Source: Sphingopyxis sp. BSN-002 (GTDB taxonomy: Bacteria > Pseudomonadota > Alphaproteobacteria > Sphingomonadales > Sphingomonadaceae). From it: DNA of 64,000 bases. The number at the start of each line of letters is the position of its first letter. Position 1 is the first letter of the stretch. Where the stretch lies: contig NZ_CP091804.1 of assembly GCF_022024275.1 (NCBI RefSeq), positions 3,242,501 through 3,306,500 on the forward strand, read 5' to 3'. A program made the translations under genes and the position numbers. The notes under the pieces were generated by a model. It made no database searches. It was not told the DNA's origin and saw only the letters and a program-made list of their open reading frames with translations. Below are positions 42,265-50,580 of the stretch, piece after piece.

Positions 42265-45200
42265 ATGCGCTATGATCTGAAAAGGACACACGTAGCCGCC
42301 AATGTCCAGCGTGGGTTTGCTGGTCGGCTGAAAGTCGGGGGAGGCCTTTCGTGGTCCGTCCGTCGCCGTATCATGCAGGCGCTGCGTGCTTCTGTTCGGG
42401 TACTGGGGATGCGCCGCAAGCGTCGTAGCCTGGGTCCGGTTCATCCGGGAAGCGACACCGGTCGCTCGGTTGTCGGCGCCGCGATGGCGTCCGTGGCTCT
42501 GGCGCTGGTATCGCCGGCTCTTGCGACCGTCGTCACGGAGACGACGGCTGTCGATGTCGGCACACAGGGCTCCACCTGTTCCATCGCGTCGGCATCCCCC
42601 ACTGTGGCGTCCACATGGACGTGCGAGGTGCCGAACGGCAGCGGAGGGTTCGCAACGATTTCCGGGGTGCCGAGCACTCCGACGGGCGATCCGGATCTGG
42701 CCTGGCTGAACAATTGGGTGTCGACCAATCTGCCGGGTGCAAACGCAATTGTTCTCGGCACGGCAACGACGCGCGCCTCCGGTGCCAATGCCATTGCGAT
42801 CGGGAATGCAGCGTCCGCCGTTGGCCCGAGCGCCACTGCCGTTGGTGCGTATGCTTCGGCCACTGGAAATGAAGCGCTTGCTTTCGGTGCGGAGGCAGAA
42901 GCCGACGGTATTCATTCGGTTGCCATCGGATCACAGGCGCAGGCGCTCAACACCAATGCGATAGCAATCGGGCGCGAATCCGACGCACTCGGCGAGTATG
43001 CGGTCGGCATCGGTTCCGGCGCAGAGGCGAGAGGCAATCTGGGGACCGCGGTTGGCAACAATGCGCTCGCCCGACAAGGCGATACCGCGTTGGGCGCAGG
43101 CGCGCTGGACGGCACGATCTCTTCGGGATCGACGGTTGCGGTCGGTTATGGCGCCGGCCAGGGAGCCGGCGATGTCTCGCGCAGTACGTTTGTCGGTGCT
43201 TTTGCCGGGGCGGAATCGCAGGGCACGCAGAACAGCTTCAGTGGCTATTTCGGCGGCGCGGCAGCGATAGGGAACAACAACGTCGCGCATGGGGTCGCAG
43301 CAGGCGCGGCTGTAACGGGCGACAACAATGTTTCGATCGGCAATCAGGCCGGAACACAGGCGCAGATCGACAGCAACGGCAATCCTGTCGGGACGCTTGG
43401 GTCTGCATATAACCGCGCCGTCAACATCGGTCAGGATACCCGCGGCCTCGCCGACGATGCGGTCGCCATCGGGACCGATGCTGCGGCAGTTGAACGGGCG
43501 GTCGCGATCGGAACGGACGCGTCCGCACTGGGCCAGGATGGTGTGGCTGTCGGGGCGAGCGCGACGTCGGGAGCCACGGGCTACAATGTCGCCATCGGCG
43601 CAGGCGGAACATCGGCGAACGCCAATTCAACAAATGAAGGGGCCGTCGCGATCGGCGTCAGTCAATTTGCCACGGGTGATGGCGCCGTTGCCCTCGGTTC
43701 TTATAATACGGCGACTGGCGACGGGTCGGTCGCTATCGGCCGTGTGAGCTTCGCAACCGGCGACGGGTCGCTCGCCCTGGGGGACAGCGTCACGGCCAGC
43801 GGCAACCGTGCAGTCGCGCTCGGGACAACATCGAGTGCAATGGCCGACAGTGGGGTCGCGCTTGGTAATGGCGCAAAGGCGGATTCTGGTGACAGTGCTG
43901 TTGCAATCGGCCGCATCGCAAATGCATCCGGCGCTTTTGCCATCGCGATGGGTGATAGCGCCAGGGCATCGGCGGAAGATGCCCTGGCATTCGGATCGAA
44001 CGCGCAGAGCAGCGGTATCGGCAGTATTGCGGTCGGGCTGGGAAGCCAGGTTTCAGGAGACCAGTCGATCGCGATCGGTGTCGGGCATGACGTGTCGGGG
44101 GATCGGTCGGGTGCCTTTGGCGATCCGACCACGATCACCGGCAACGACAGCTATGCCATCGGCAACGACAATGTGATCGACGCCGATCAGGCCTTCGTTC
44201 TGGGCAATAATGTCACCATCGCTGCGGGCACCGATCGCGCCGTTTCCTTGGGGCATAACAGCAATGTAACAGTCGCCGACGGCGTCGCCCTCGGTGCCGG
44301 ATCGATCGCCGATACGGTCGTCGGGACTGCCTCTGCGACGATCAACGGCACGACCTATAATTTTGCGGGAGCCGTTCCGCTCAGCACGGTAAGCGTGGGA
44401 AGCGTCGGTAACGAGCGGACGATTACCAATCTCGCGGCCGGACGCGTCAGTGCGACGAGCACCGACGCGATCAATGGTTCCCAGCTCTTTGCGACGAACC
44501 AGGCGGTGGAGGCGAGCAAGACGCATTACGTCAGCATCAACGACGCAGGCCAGATTTTGGGCTCGGGCAACTATAACAACGATGGCGCGACCGGACTTGG
44601 CGCGATTGCAATCGGCACAAACGCCTCTGCTCAAGGTACTTTGAGTGTGGCATTCGGTTTTCAGTCCAGGTCGGTCGGGCGGGAATCGATCTCGGTTGGC
44701 TGGAACGCCACTTCGGCGGGCAATTCCGAGATCCATATCGGTACCGAGTCCGGGCTCGGCGGGGTCAGCACCAACGTAACGAATATCGGTATCGGCATTC
44801 GGACTGGCCAGAATGTGAGGGGAACGGCGAATACCGCAATGGGCTGGCAGGCGGGCAACCAGGTCACGGGCGACCTGAACGTGGCGCTGGGCCGGCAGTC
44901 CGGCATGAACGTGACGGGATCATTCAATACAGCTCTTGGTGCCTATACCGGACAAAATGTAACGGGTGCATCGAACATTGCCCTCGGTAATCTGGCAGGG
45001 AACGGCATCACCGCGAGCGATACGGTTTCAATCGGCAGCAACTCTGTCGCCGGCGCACAAAATGGTGACGTCGCTCTCGGGCGGGGCAGTGTCACTGCGG
45101 TGGTTGCGGGGACGGCGAGCAGCGTCAACAACGGCATTACCTACAATTATGCGGGTATTGCCCCGACCAGTACGGTCAGCATCGGCAATCTTGGGGCTGA

Positions 45201-48009
45201 ACGCACAATCACCAATGTGGCGGCAGGACGCGTTTCATCGACCAGCACCGATGCTGTCAATGGCTCGCAACTCTTTGCCACGAATACGGCAGTCGGCAAT
45301 CTGGCACAAAGCATCGCCGGTGGCATGAGCAGCAGCTCCTATGTGAATCCCGACGGCTCGGTGACGACGGCGCTGAATGTTGGCGGGACCACCTACAACA
45401 ATGTCCAGGATGCGTTGACGCAGCTCAATGCCACCGCCGGTGCAGGCTGGAATATCAGTGCACAGGGTGCGAACGCGACCAATGTGGCCGCCGGCAGCGC
45501 GACGGGATCGACCGTCGACTTCAAGAGCAGCGACGGCAATGTCGTCGTCTCCAAGGACACGGCGAACAACGATATCGAGTTTGCGCTGGCCGACGACATC
45601 ACGGTGGACAGCGTCACCGCCGGTAACACGACGGTGGACACCAGCGGGGTAAGCATCGCCGGCGGTCCGAACGGCACGGTGTCGCTGACCGGCAACGGTC
45701 TCGACAATGGCGGGAACCGGATCACCAATGTCGCGGCGGGTACCGCAGCGACCGACGCGGTGAACGTCGGTCAGCTCAACGCCGCAGTCGGCAGCGTCAA
45801 TATCGGCTTTGCAGGCAACTCGGGTGCGAATATCACGCGGTCGAGCGGTCAGGTGCTCGTTATCCAGGGCGGCGGGACGACGACCGGGAGCTACTCGGGC
45901 GGCAATATCCGTACCGTGACCGATCCCGGAAGCGGCGCCATCAACATCGAGATGGCCGAAGCGCCGAAGTTCGGTACCGTCACGGTCAATGACGGCGGGA
46001 CCGGCAAGATAACGGGCGTCACGGCGGCAACCCTGTCGTCGACCAGCACCGAGGCCGTGAATGGCAGCCAGCTTCATGCCACCAATCAAGCGGTCGCAGC
46101 CGCCACGCAGGCCGCAAATGCGGGATGGAACCTGACCGATGCGAACGGCAACGCCGCAAACATCGGCCCGGATGGCAACGTCGTCTTCGAGGGTGACGGT
46201 AATATCCGTGTGACCCAGACAGGCGCCGACGACGATGGCAAGATCGAGGTTGCGCTTGCCGACGATATCACGGTGGACAGCGTCACTGCCGGCAACACGA
46301 CGCTGGATACCAGCGGCGTGAGCATCGCGGGTGGTCCCAGCGGCACGGTGTCGCTGACCGGCAGCGGTCTCGATAACGGCGGGAACCGGATCACCAATGT
46401 CGCGGCAGGCGTGATCGGCGCGGCTTCGACCGACGCGGTGAACGGGTCGCAGCTCTTTGCGCTCGGGAACAGCACGGCTTCGTCGCTGGGCGGCGGATCG
46501 AGCTATAATCCGAGCACGGGCCAGGTCGTCGCTTCGCTTTCGGTTGGCGGGACCACCTACAACAATGTGCAGGATGCGTTGACGCAGCTCAATGCCACCG
46601 CCGGTGCAGGCTGGATTATCAGCGCGCAGGGTGCGAACGCGACCAATGTGGCCGCCGGCAGCGCAACGGGATCGACCGTCGACTTCAAGAGCAGCGACGG
46701 CAATGTCGTCGTCTCCAAGGGCACAGCGAGCAACGATATCGAGTTTGCGCTGGCCGACGACATCACGGTGGACAGCGTCACCGCCGGTAACACGACGGTG
46801 GACACCAGCGGGGTAAGCATCGCCGGCGGTCCGAACGGCACGGTGTCGCTGACCGGCAACGGTCTCGACAATGGCGGGAACCGGATCACCAATGTCGCGG
46901 CGGGTACCGCAGCGACCGACGCGGTGAACGTCGGTCAGCTCAACGCCGCAGTCGGCAGCGTCAATATCGGCTTTGCAGGCAACTCGGGTGCGAATATCAC
47001 GCGGTCGAGCGGTCAGGTGCTCGTTATCCAGGGCGGCGGGACGACGACCGGGAGCTACTCGGGCGGCAATATCCGTACCGTGACCGATCCCGGTAGCGGC
47101 GCCATCAACATCGAGATGGCCGAAGCGCCGAAGTTCGGTACCGTCACGGTCAATGACGGCGGGACCGGCAAGATAACGGGCGTCACGGCGGCAACCCTGT
47201 CGTCGACCAGCACCGAGGCCGTGAATGGCAGCCAGTTGGTGGCATTGGGGGACAGCATCGCGGCCTCGTTGAGCCCGGGCTCGACATACAACCCTGCGAC
47301 CAACAGCATCACGGCGCAAATCGTCGTCGGAAACAATGTCTACAGCAATGTGCAGGACGCGTTGCAGGCCATAACGGTCAATGGCGGTGGCGGCGGTTGG
47401 ACGCTGGCGAGCGGCGTGAACGGGTCAGGCGTAGTGACGGGCGATGCTTCGGCATCGATCGCACCCGGCGCGACGGCGACTTTCGTCGCCGGCAACAATA
47501 TGACGATCAACCAGAGCGGCGGCGCCCTGGAGCTTGCGCTCAATCCCAACCTGACGGGAATTCAGAGCATTGCAATCACCGGCGGCCCGACGATCAACGG
47601 AAACGGCATCGATATGGGCGGTGACCGGATTACCAATGTCGGCGCGGGTGTTGCGCCAACCGATGCGGTCAATCTGGGGCAGATGAATGCCGGGCTAGCG
47701 AACACGCTCGGTCAGGCCAACCGTTATACCGATACGGCAATCGCCGACCTTCGCTTCGATCTGACCCGTTATCGGCGCGATGCCAATGGCGGCACGGCTG
47801 CGGCGATGGCGATGAGCCAGGTGCCGCAGGCTTTCGAGCCCGGTATGGGGATCGCGGGCATCGGCATGTCGACCTGGCAGGGCGAGCAGGCGATTGCATT
47901 CGGCATTTCGAAGGCATCCGACAACGGGCGCGTCGTTGTGCGAGCGACCGGCTCCTATAACAGCCGCAGCGAAGGCGGTGCGGCCGTAGGTGTCGGGTTC
48001 CAGTTCTGA
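42265..48009 (+). CDS. Giant trimeric autotransporter adhesin (YadA-like)
   Basis: A 1914-residue surface adhesin. An unusually long basic N-terminus (about 70 residues) precedes the hydrophobic signal core 'GAAMASVALALVSPALA' (about 71-87), like extended signal peptides of large autotransporters. Residues of about 155-650 are YadA-head repeats with the spaced AIG/AxG pattern ('NAIAIGNAASA', 'AVAIGTDA'). A long stalk follows with repeated 'STDAVNGSQLFA' haemagglutinin motifs and 'GNRITNVAAG' connectors. The final 100 residues are a coiled-coil 'LGQANRYTDTAIADLRF' and a YadA anchor barrel ending in Phe. It contains a 693-bp in-frame duplication. Two small envelope genes follow. Confidence 0.93.
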   Translation: MRYDLKRTHVAANVQRGFAGRLKVGGGLSWSVRRRIMQALRASVRVLGMRRKRRSLGPVHPGSDTGRSVVGAAMASVALALVSPALATVVTETTAVDVGTQGSTCSIASASPTVASTWTCEVPNGSGGFATISGVPSTPTGDPDLAWLNNWVSTNLPGANAIVLGTATTRASGANAIAIGNAASAVGPSATAVGAYASATGNEALAFGAEAEADGIHSVAIGSQAQALNTNAIAIGRESDALGEYAVGIGSGAEARGNLGTAVGNNALARQGDTALGAGALDGTISSGSTVAVGYGAGQGAGDVSRSTFVGAFAGAESQGTQNSFSGYFGGAAAIGNNNVAHGVAAGAAVTGDNNVSIGNQAGTQAQIDSNGNPVGTLGSAYNRAVNIGQDTRGLADDAVAIGTDAAAVERAVAIGTDASALGQDGVAVGASATSGATGYNVAIGAGGTSANANSTNEGAVAIGVSQFATGDGAVALGSYNTATGDGSVAIGRVSFATGDGSLALGDSVTASGNRAVALGTTSSAMADSGVALGNGAKADSGDSAVAIGRIANASGAFAIAMGDSARASAEDALAFGSNAQSSGIGSIAVGLGSQVSGDQSIAIGVGHDVSGDRSGAFGDPTTITGNDSYAIGNDNVIDADQAFVLGNNVTIAAGTDRAVSLGHNSNVTVADGVALGAGSIADTVVGTASATINGTTYNFAGAVPLSTVSVGSVGNERTITNLAAGRVSATSTDAINGSQLFATNQAVEASKTHYVSINDAGQILGSGNYNNDGATGLGAIAIGTNASAQGTLSVAFGFQSRSVGRESISVGWNATSAGNSEIHIGTESGLGGVSTNVTNIGIGIRTGQNVRGTANTAMGWQAGNQVTGDLNVALGRQSGMNVTGSFNTALGAYTGQNVTGASNIALGNLAGNGITASDTVSIGSNSVAGAQNGDVALGRGSVTAVVAGTASSVNNGITYNYAGIAPTSTVSIGNLGAERTITNVAAGRVSSTSTDAVNGSQLFATNTAVGNLAQSIAGGMSSSSYVNPDGSVTTALNVGGTTYNNVQDALTQLNATAGAGWNISAQGANATNVAAGSATGSTVDFKSSDGNVVVSKDTANNDIEFALADDITVDSVTAGNTTVDTSGVSIAGGPNGTVSLTGNGLDNGGNRITNVAAGTAATDAVNVGQLNAAVGSVNIGFAGNSGANITRSSGQVLVIQGGGTTTGSYSGGNIRTVTDPGSGAINIEMAEAPKFGTVTVNDGGTGKITGVTAATLSSTSTEAVNGSQLHATNQAVAAATQAANAGWNLTDANGNAANIGPDGNVVFEGDGNIRVTQTGADDDGKIEVALADDITVDSVTAGNTTLDTSGVSIAGGPSGTVSLTGSGLDNGGNRITNVAAGVIGAASTDAVNGSQLFALGNSTASSLGGGSSYNPSTGQVVASLSVGGTTYNNVQDALTQLNATAGAGWIISAQGANATNVAAGSATGSTVDFKSSDGNVVVSKGTASNDIEFALADDITVDSVTAGNTTVDTSGVSIAGGPNGTVSLTGNGLDNGGNRITNVAAGTAATDAVNVGQLNAAVGSVNIGFAGNSGANITRSSGQVLVIQGGGTTTGSYSGGNIRTVTDPGSGAINIEMAEAPKFGTVTVNDGGTGKITGVTAATLSSTSTEAVNGSQLVALGDSIAASLSPGSTYNPATNSITAQIVVGNNVYSNVQDALQAITVNGGGGGWTLASGVNGSGVVTGDASASIAPGATATFVAGNNMTINQSGGALELALNPNLTGIQSIAITGGPTINGNGIDMGGDRITNVGAGVAPTDAVNLGQMNAGLANTLGQANRYTDTAIADLRFDLTRYRRDANGGTAAAMAMSQVPQAFEPGMGIAGIGMSTWQGEQAIAFGISKASDNGRVVVRATGSYNSRSEGGAAVGVGFQF
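45379..46071 (+). repeat. Adhesin internal direct repeat, copy A
   Basis: A 693-bp (231-codon) segment repeated in frame at 46543-47235, offset 1164 bp. I count about nine mismatches between copies, near 99% identity. It encodes a stalk module from 'GGTTYNNVQDALTQLNATAG' to 'TSTEAVNGSQ'. Confidence 0.92.
46543..47235 (+). repeat. Adhesin internal direct repeat, copy B
   Basis: The second copy of the 693-bp stalk module. Differences from copy A include Asn to Ile in 'GWNIS/GWIIS' and 'KDTANN' to 'KGTASN'. The 471 bp between the copies hold a third, more diverged relative of part of the module ('DDITVDSVTAGNTTLDTSG'). Confidence 0.92.
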
Positions 48010-48071
48010 TCGGCAGGATCGCGCCGCTCCATGCGGCGACCAGCTCAGTCTCATTCCGGAGAATGACGAAA

Positions 48072-48512
48072 ATGATTACCAGATATATGCTCGCCGCTTC
48101 AGCGATGCTTTGCCTGTCCGGCGCGGTTGCGGCCGCGGCAGATGGACTTCCTTCCTATCGGCCCGGGGTAAGCGACGCGATTACGTTTCCCGATGTCGAG
48201 CGCGCTACCCGCAAGGAAGGGGTATTCGTTGCGGCGCGTAATATTGCGATGGTGACCCCGGGCCTGACAAAAGATCAGGTCTACGCTCTGATCGGCGTGC
48301 CGCATTTCCACGAAGGATTGTTCGGCGTGCGACGCTGGAACTACATCGTGAACTTTTATACGGGTGAAGGCGACAAGTATGTCGCTTGCCAGTACCAGAT
48401 ACGTTTTGATCGCAAGGCACGCGTTGAACGCACCTGGTTTCGTGAACCGGCCTGCGTGAATATTCTCGAGCAGAACCTCGCGGGCAACACGCCAAAGAAT
48501 GTAGAAAAATGA
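48072..48512 (+). CDS. BamE/SmpA-like exported protein
   Basis: About 146 residues with a cleavable signal peptide (MITRYMLAASAMLCLSGAVAAA). The mature part has the SmpA/OmlA (BamE) pattern: 'VTPGLTKDQVYALIGVPHFH', then 'RRWNYIVNFYTG' and two cysteines ('VACQYQ', 'EPACVN') that may form a disulfide. True BamE is a lipoprotein of the outer-membrane assembly machine; this one has no lipobox. It directly follows the adhesin gene, so it may help that protein fold or insert. I chose the ATG at 48072, 10 nt after GGAG, over the one at 48063, which is only 1 nt after it. Confidence 0.8.
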   Translation: MITRYMLAASAMLCLSGAVAAAADGLPSYRPGVSDAITFPDVERATRKEGVFVAARNIAMVTPGLTKDQVYALIGVPHFHEGLFGVRRWNYIVNFYTGEGDKYVACQYQIRFDRKARVERTWFREPACVNILEQNLAGNTPKNVEK

Positions 48513-48979
48513 TGGAAATGCGCTGCCTCGGCTCCTTTGTCTTCGCAATTGTTCTGGGTCTTTCCGGACCGGCGTCTGGCCAGAGGCCGGGGAGTGCGCC
48601 AGCGCCAGCGCGAGTTGCCACGCTTGGCCCGTCAAGCTTTCTGGATGCCGCGCAAAATGTCGTGAACGCGATCGACCGCTATGAAATGGCGACGGTCTGG
48701 GACGTCTCTTCACCCATCATGAAATCGAGCATTCCGAAGGATCGTTTCGTTGCGAACGTGGCGCAACGCAGAGCGGTCTTGGGAAGCATCCGGACTCGCG
48801 ACTGGACATCCATCATGCGTGTGCCCATCACCAAGGCAGGCGGGCCGCTGCCCGTCGGGCAATATATCTCTATCCGCTTTGCAACGACCGGGCAGAATGG
48901 AAAGTCCGCGGAAGAAGTGGTCTCATTCAGCTTGGACCAGGATGGCCAATGGCGCATGGCGGGCTACACAATCCAGTAA
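48509..48979 (+). CDS. DUF4019-type exported protein
   Basis: A 156-residue protein with a signal peptide ending around ASG-Q. The domain from about residue 45 fits DUF4019: 'YEMATVWDVSSPIMKSSIP', 'FVANVAQRRAVLGSIRTRDW', 'LPVGQYISIRFAT' and the final 'SLDQDGQWRMAGYTIQ'. Its function is unknown. Its ATG overlaps the BamE-like stop (ATGA), so the two are cotranslated behind the adhesin. This points to an accessory role in export or anchoring, which is inferred from position only. Confidence 0.78.
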   Translation: MMEMRCLGSFVFAIVLGLSGPASGQRPGSAPAPARVATLGPSSFLDAAQNVVNAIDRYEMATVWDVSSPIMKSSIPKDRFVANVAQRRAVLGSIRTRDWTSIMRVPITKAGGPLPVGQYISIRFATTGQNGKSAEEVVSFSLDQDGQWRMAGYTIQ

Positions 48980-49279
48980 GCTGGCTCGGAGGCCCTTTGC
49001 CGATGTCTGCGCCGGGAAGCCCGCGTTTGATAGGAGGCGTCCAAGCTCGACGTGGCGCAGAAAATTTCAATGGATGGGCGATATCGCCAATTTGAAAGCG
49101 CAAGGCTTTGCGAGCGATATTGCGGCTAGCCAGCACCGCGTCGGGGGCGATGACTTGGAGTGGTTGCGTCTGGGTTCAGAAGCAAAAATCAAACCGGGCA
49201 AGAGAGCGTGAGTTCCGAGTTTCTCGATTGATCGGACAGAGCAAGACATGCAGTATATCGTCGTACGACATGTGATTTA
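48980..49279. other. Region without a supported gene after the adhesin operon
   Basis: About 300 bp with no recognisable coding region, promoter or terminator. Short frames on both strands have no identifiable content. Base composition drops compared with the flanking genes, in keeping with the decayed stretch that follows. Confidence 0.5.
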
Positions 49280-49930
49280 GGGCTTCATACTCGGCGATAT
49301 TCGGAGGCCTCGTTGGTCGCTTTCACCTTCAATCTACATGGCTTCGTCTTCCAAGAAGGCGTTCACGTTCTTGTGAGCGCATATCATTCTGCCGCGGATG
49401 CGCTCCATGAGGAGTGAGCGCGTGCACGCGAAGATGCCCAAGCCTATGTTGATGGGGTAAATCAGGGCGAGATCGAACGGCAGGGGGAGCGGGAGGATGA
49501 CGGGGCAATCGTGTGGGACCAGGAGCAAGTCCACGAGATGGAGATTGATACAAAAGTTGAAGCTCAGGAAGCCCTCCGGAAGGCCTTTGTGATTGCGCTC
49601 TACCATCACTGGGAGCGGTCAGCACGCAAGTGGACCGGTGACGACCGGCGGGATCATAGCAAGCTGGCGATTGCAGTGGAGGCGTTGGGTGACCCGATTC
49701 ACCCGCGATTGGAAGCAGTCCGTGATCTCACTAACCTTCTGAAACACGACAACGATAAGTGGGGTCAGCAGCTCATTGAAACTTGGCCTGACGTTGTTTC
49801 GGGTCCGCGCGGACATGCGGGCGGGCGAACAGATTGGTATCGCGCGGTAAGACTGACTGACGCCCACATGACCGAAGCATTCAACATCGTTGGAGCTTCA
49901 GGACCCATCCAGAGCTTGTCGCCGAGCTAA
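49280..49930 (+). pseudogene. Disrupted gene for an uncharacterised helical protein (in-frame TGA)
   Basis: One reading frame is coherent from about 49280 to the stop before 49931 except for a TGA at 49415-49417. The upstream part reads 'FTFNLHGFVFQEGVHVLVSA' then 'YHSAADALHEE'; after the stop it continues 'ARAREDAQAYVDGVNQGEIE' and on through 'KAFVIALYHHWERSARKW' and 'LEAVRDLTNLLKHDNDKWG'. A single C-to-T change (CGA to TGA) would explain it. The C-terminal half could still be made from the GTG at 49511. I do not recognise the family; the helix and 'LLKHDN' pattern is slightly HEPN-like. The true 5' end is unclear. Confidence 0.6.
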
Positions 49931-50580
49931 CCAATGAAGCAATAAGGAAGGCGCAGCTGCAAAATCGTCGTTCGTACCAGAGCTATCGCGGGTGCATTCA
50001 GCTGAACTGAGTGCGGCAAATAAAAGCGACGGGCGACATCGCAGCGCATTTGGAGTGCTGTGGCTTATCCGGATTGGAGCGCCCGCCGCTATCCCGCTAA
50101 AGTGAGTTTGGACCCCACCTCATTGCGAAGAACTGCTTCGGTATGGGAGAACAAGACCAAGAAAAAGAGCTAGCTTCCACCCAGGTGAAATTTTAAATTC
50201 AGTAAAATCATATGGATAATTGCACTGCGATTTCGAGCGTGCCTGAGGCCCCACTCTTCTGAGCAAGGTGTCTGTTGAAAAAAAAGCTGGATATGGCGCC
50301 TCACGAGCTTCCTGCGCGAACCGTGTTACACGGAAATGGCCGTTTCAACCGAGTCGCATGGCGGATTCAACCTGACGTAGCCAAGCGTCGGATTGCTAAG
50401 TCATTGGAATATAGTCTTCGATCGAAACTGATGGATCGAGGGTAGATAGGCCAATGCGGCGCCCGTTTGGACCCCAAGTGCGGCGACGCACCCAATGGTT
50501 GTTCGCGGGTCGGCACCTTCGATGTCCGCAATTTCCATTTTACGCCCAAAAGCGGACTGCCTCAAACCGGCCAGTAGCGA
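49931..50580. other. Gene-free, lower-GC intergenic stretch
   Basis: 650 bp without a supported gene. It is visibly AT-richer than its surroundings (for example near 50160-50290). A 12-bp direct repeat GTTTGGACCCCA occurs at 50106-50117 and 50465-50476. The region may be debris of a former mobile element, but no transposase fragment or terminal inverted repeat is recognisable. Confidence 0.55.

Noticed and set aside
45235..47319. 694-codon open frame antisense to the adhesin
   Set aside because: It mirrors the repetitive, GC-rich adhesin codons and has only low-complexity repeated content. The sense frame is a clear autotransporter.
49329..49609. 91-codon minus-strand frame opposite the pseudogene
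   Set aside because: It has cysteine-rich, hydrophobic antisense-like content and no homologue that I recognise. The opposite strand has the coherent helical protein.
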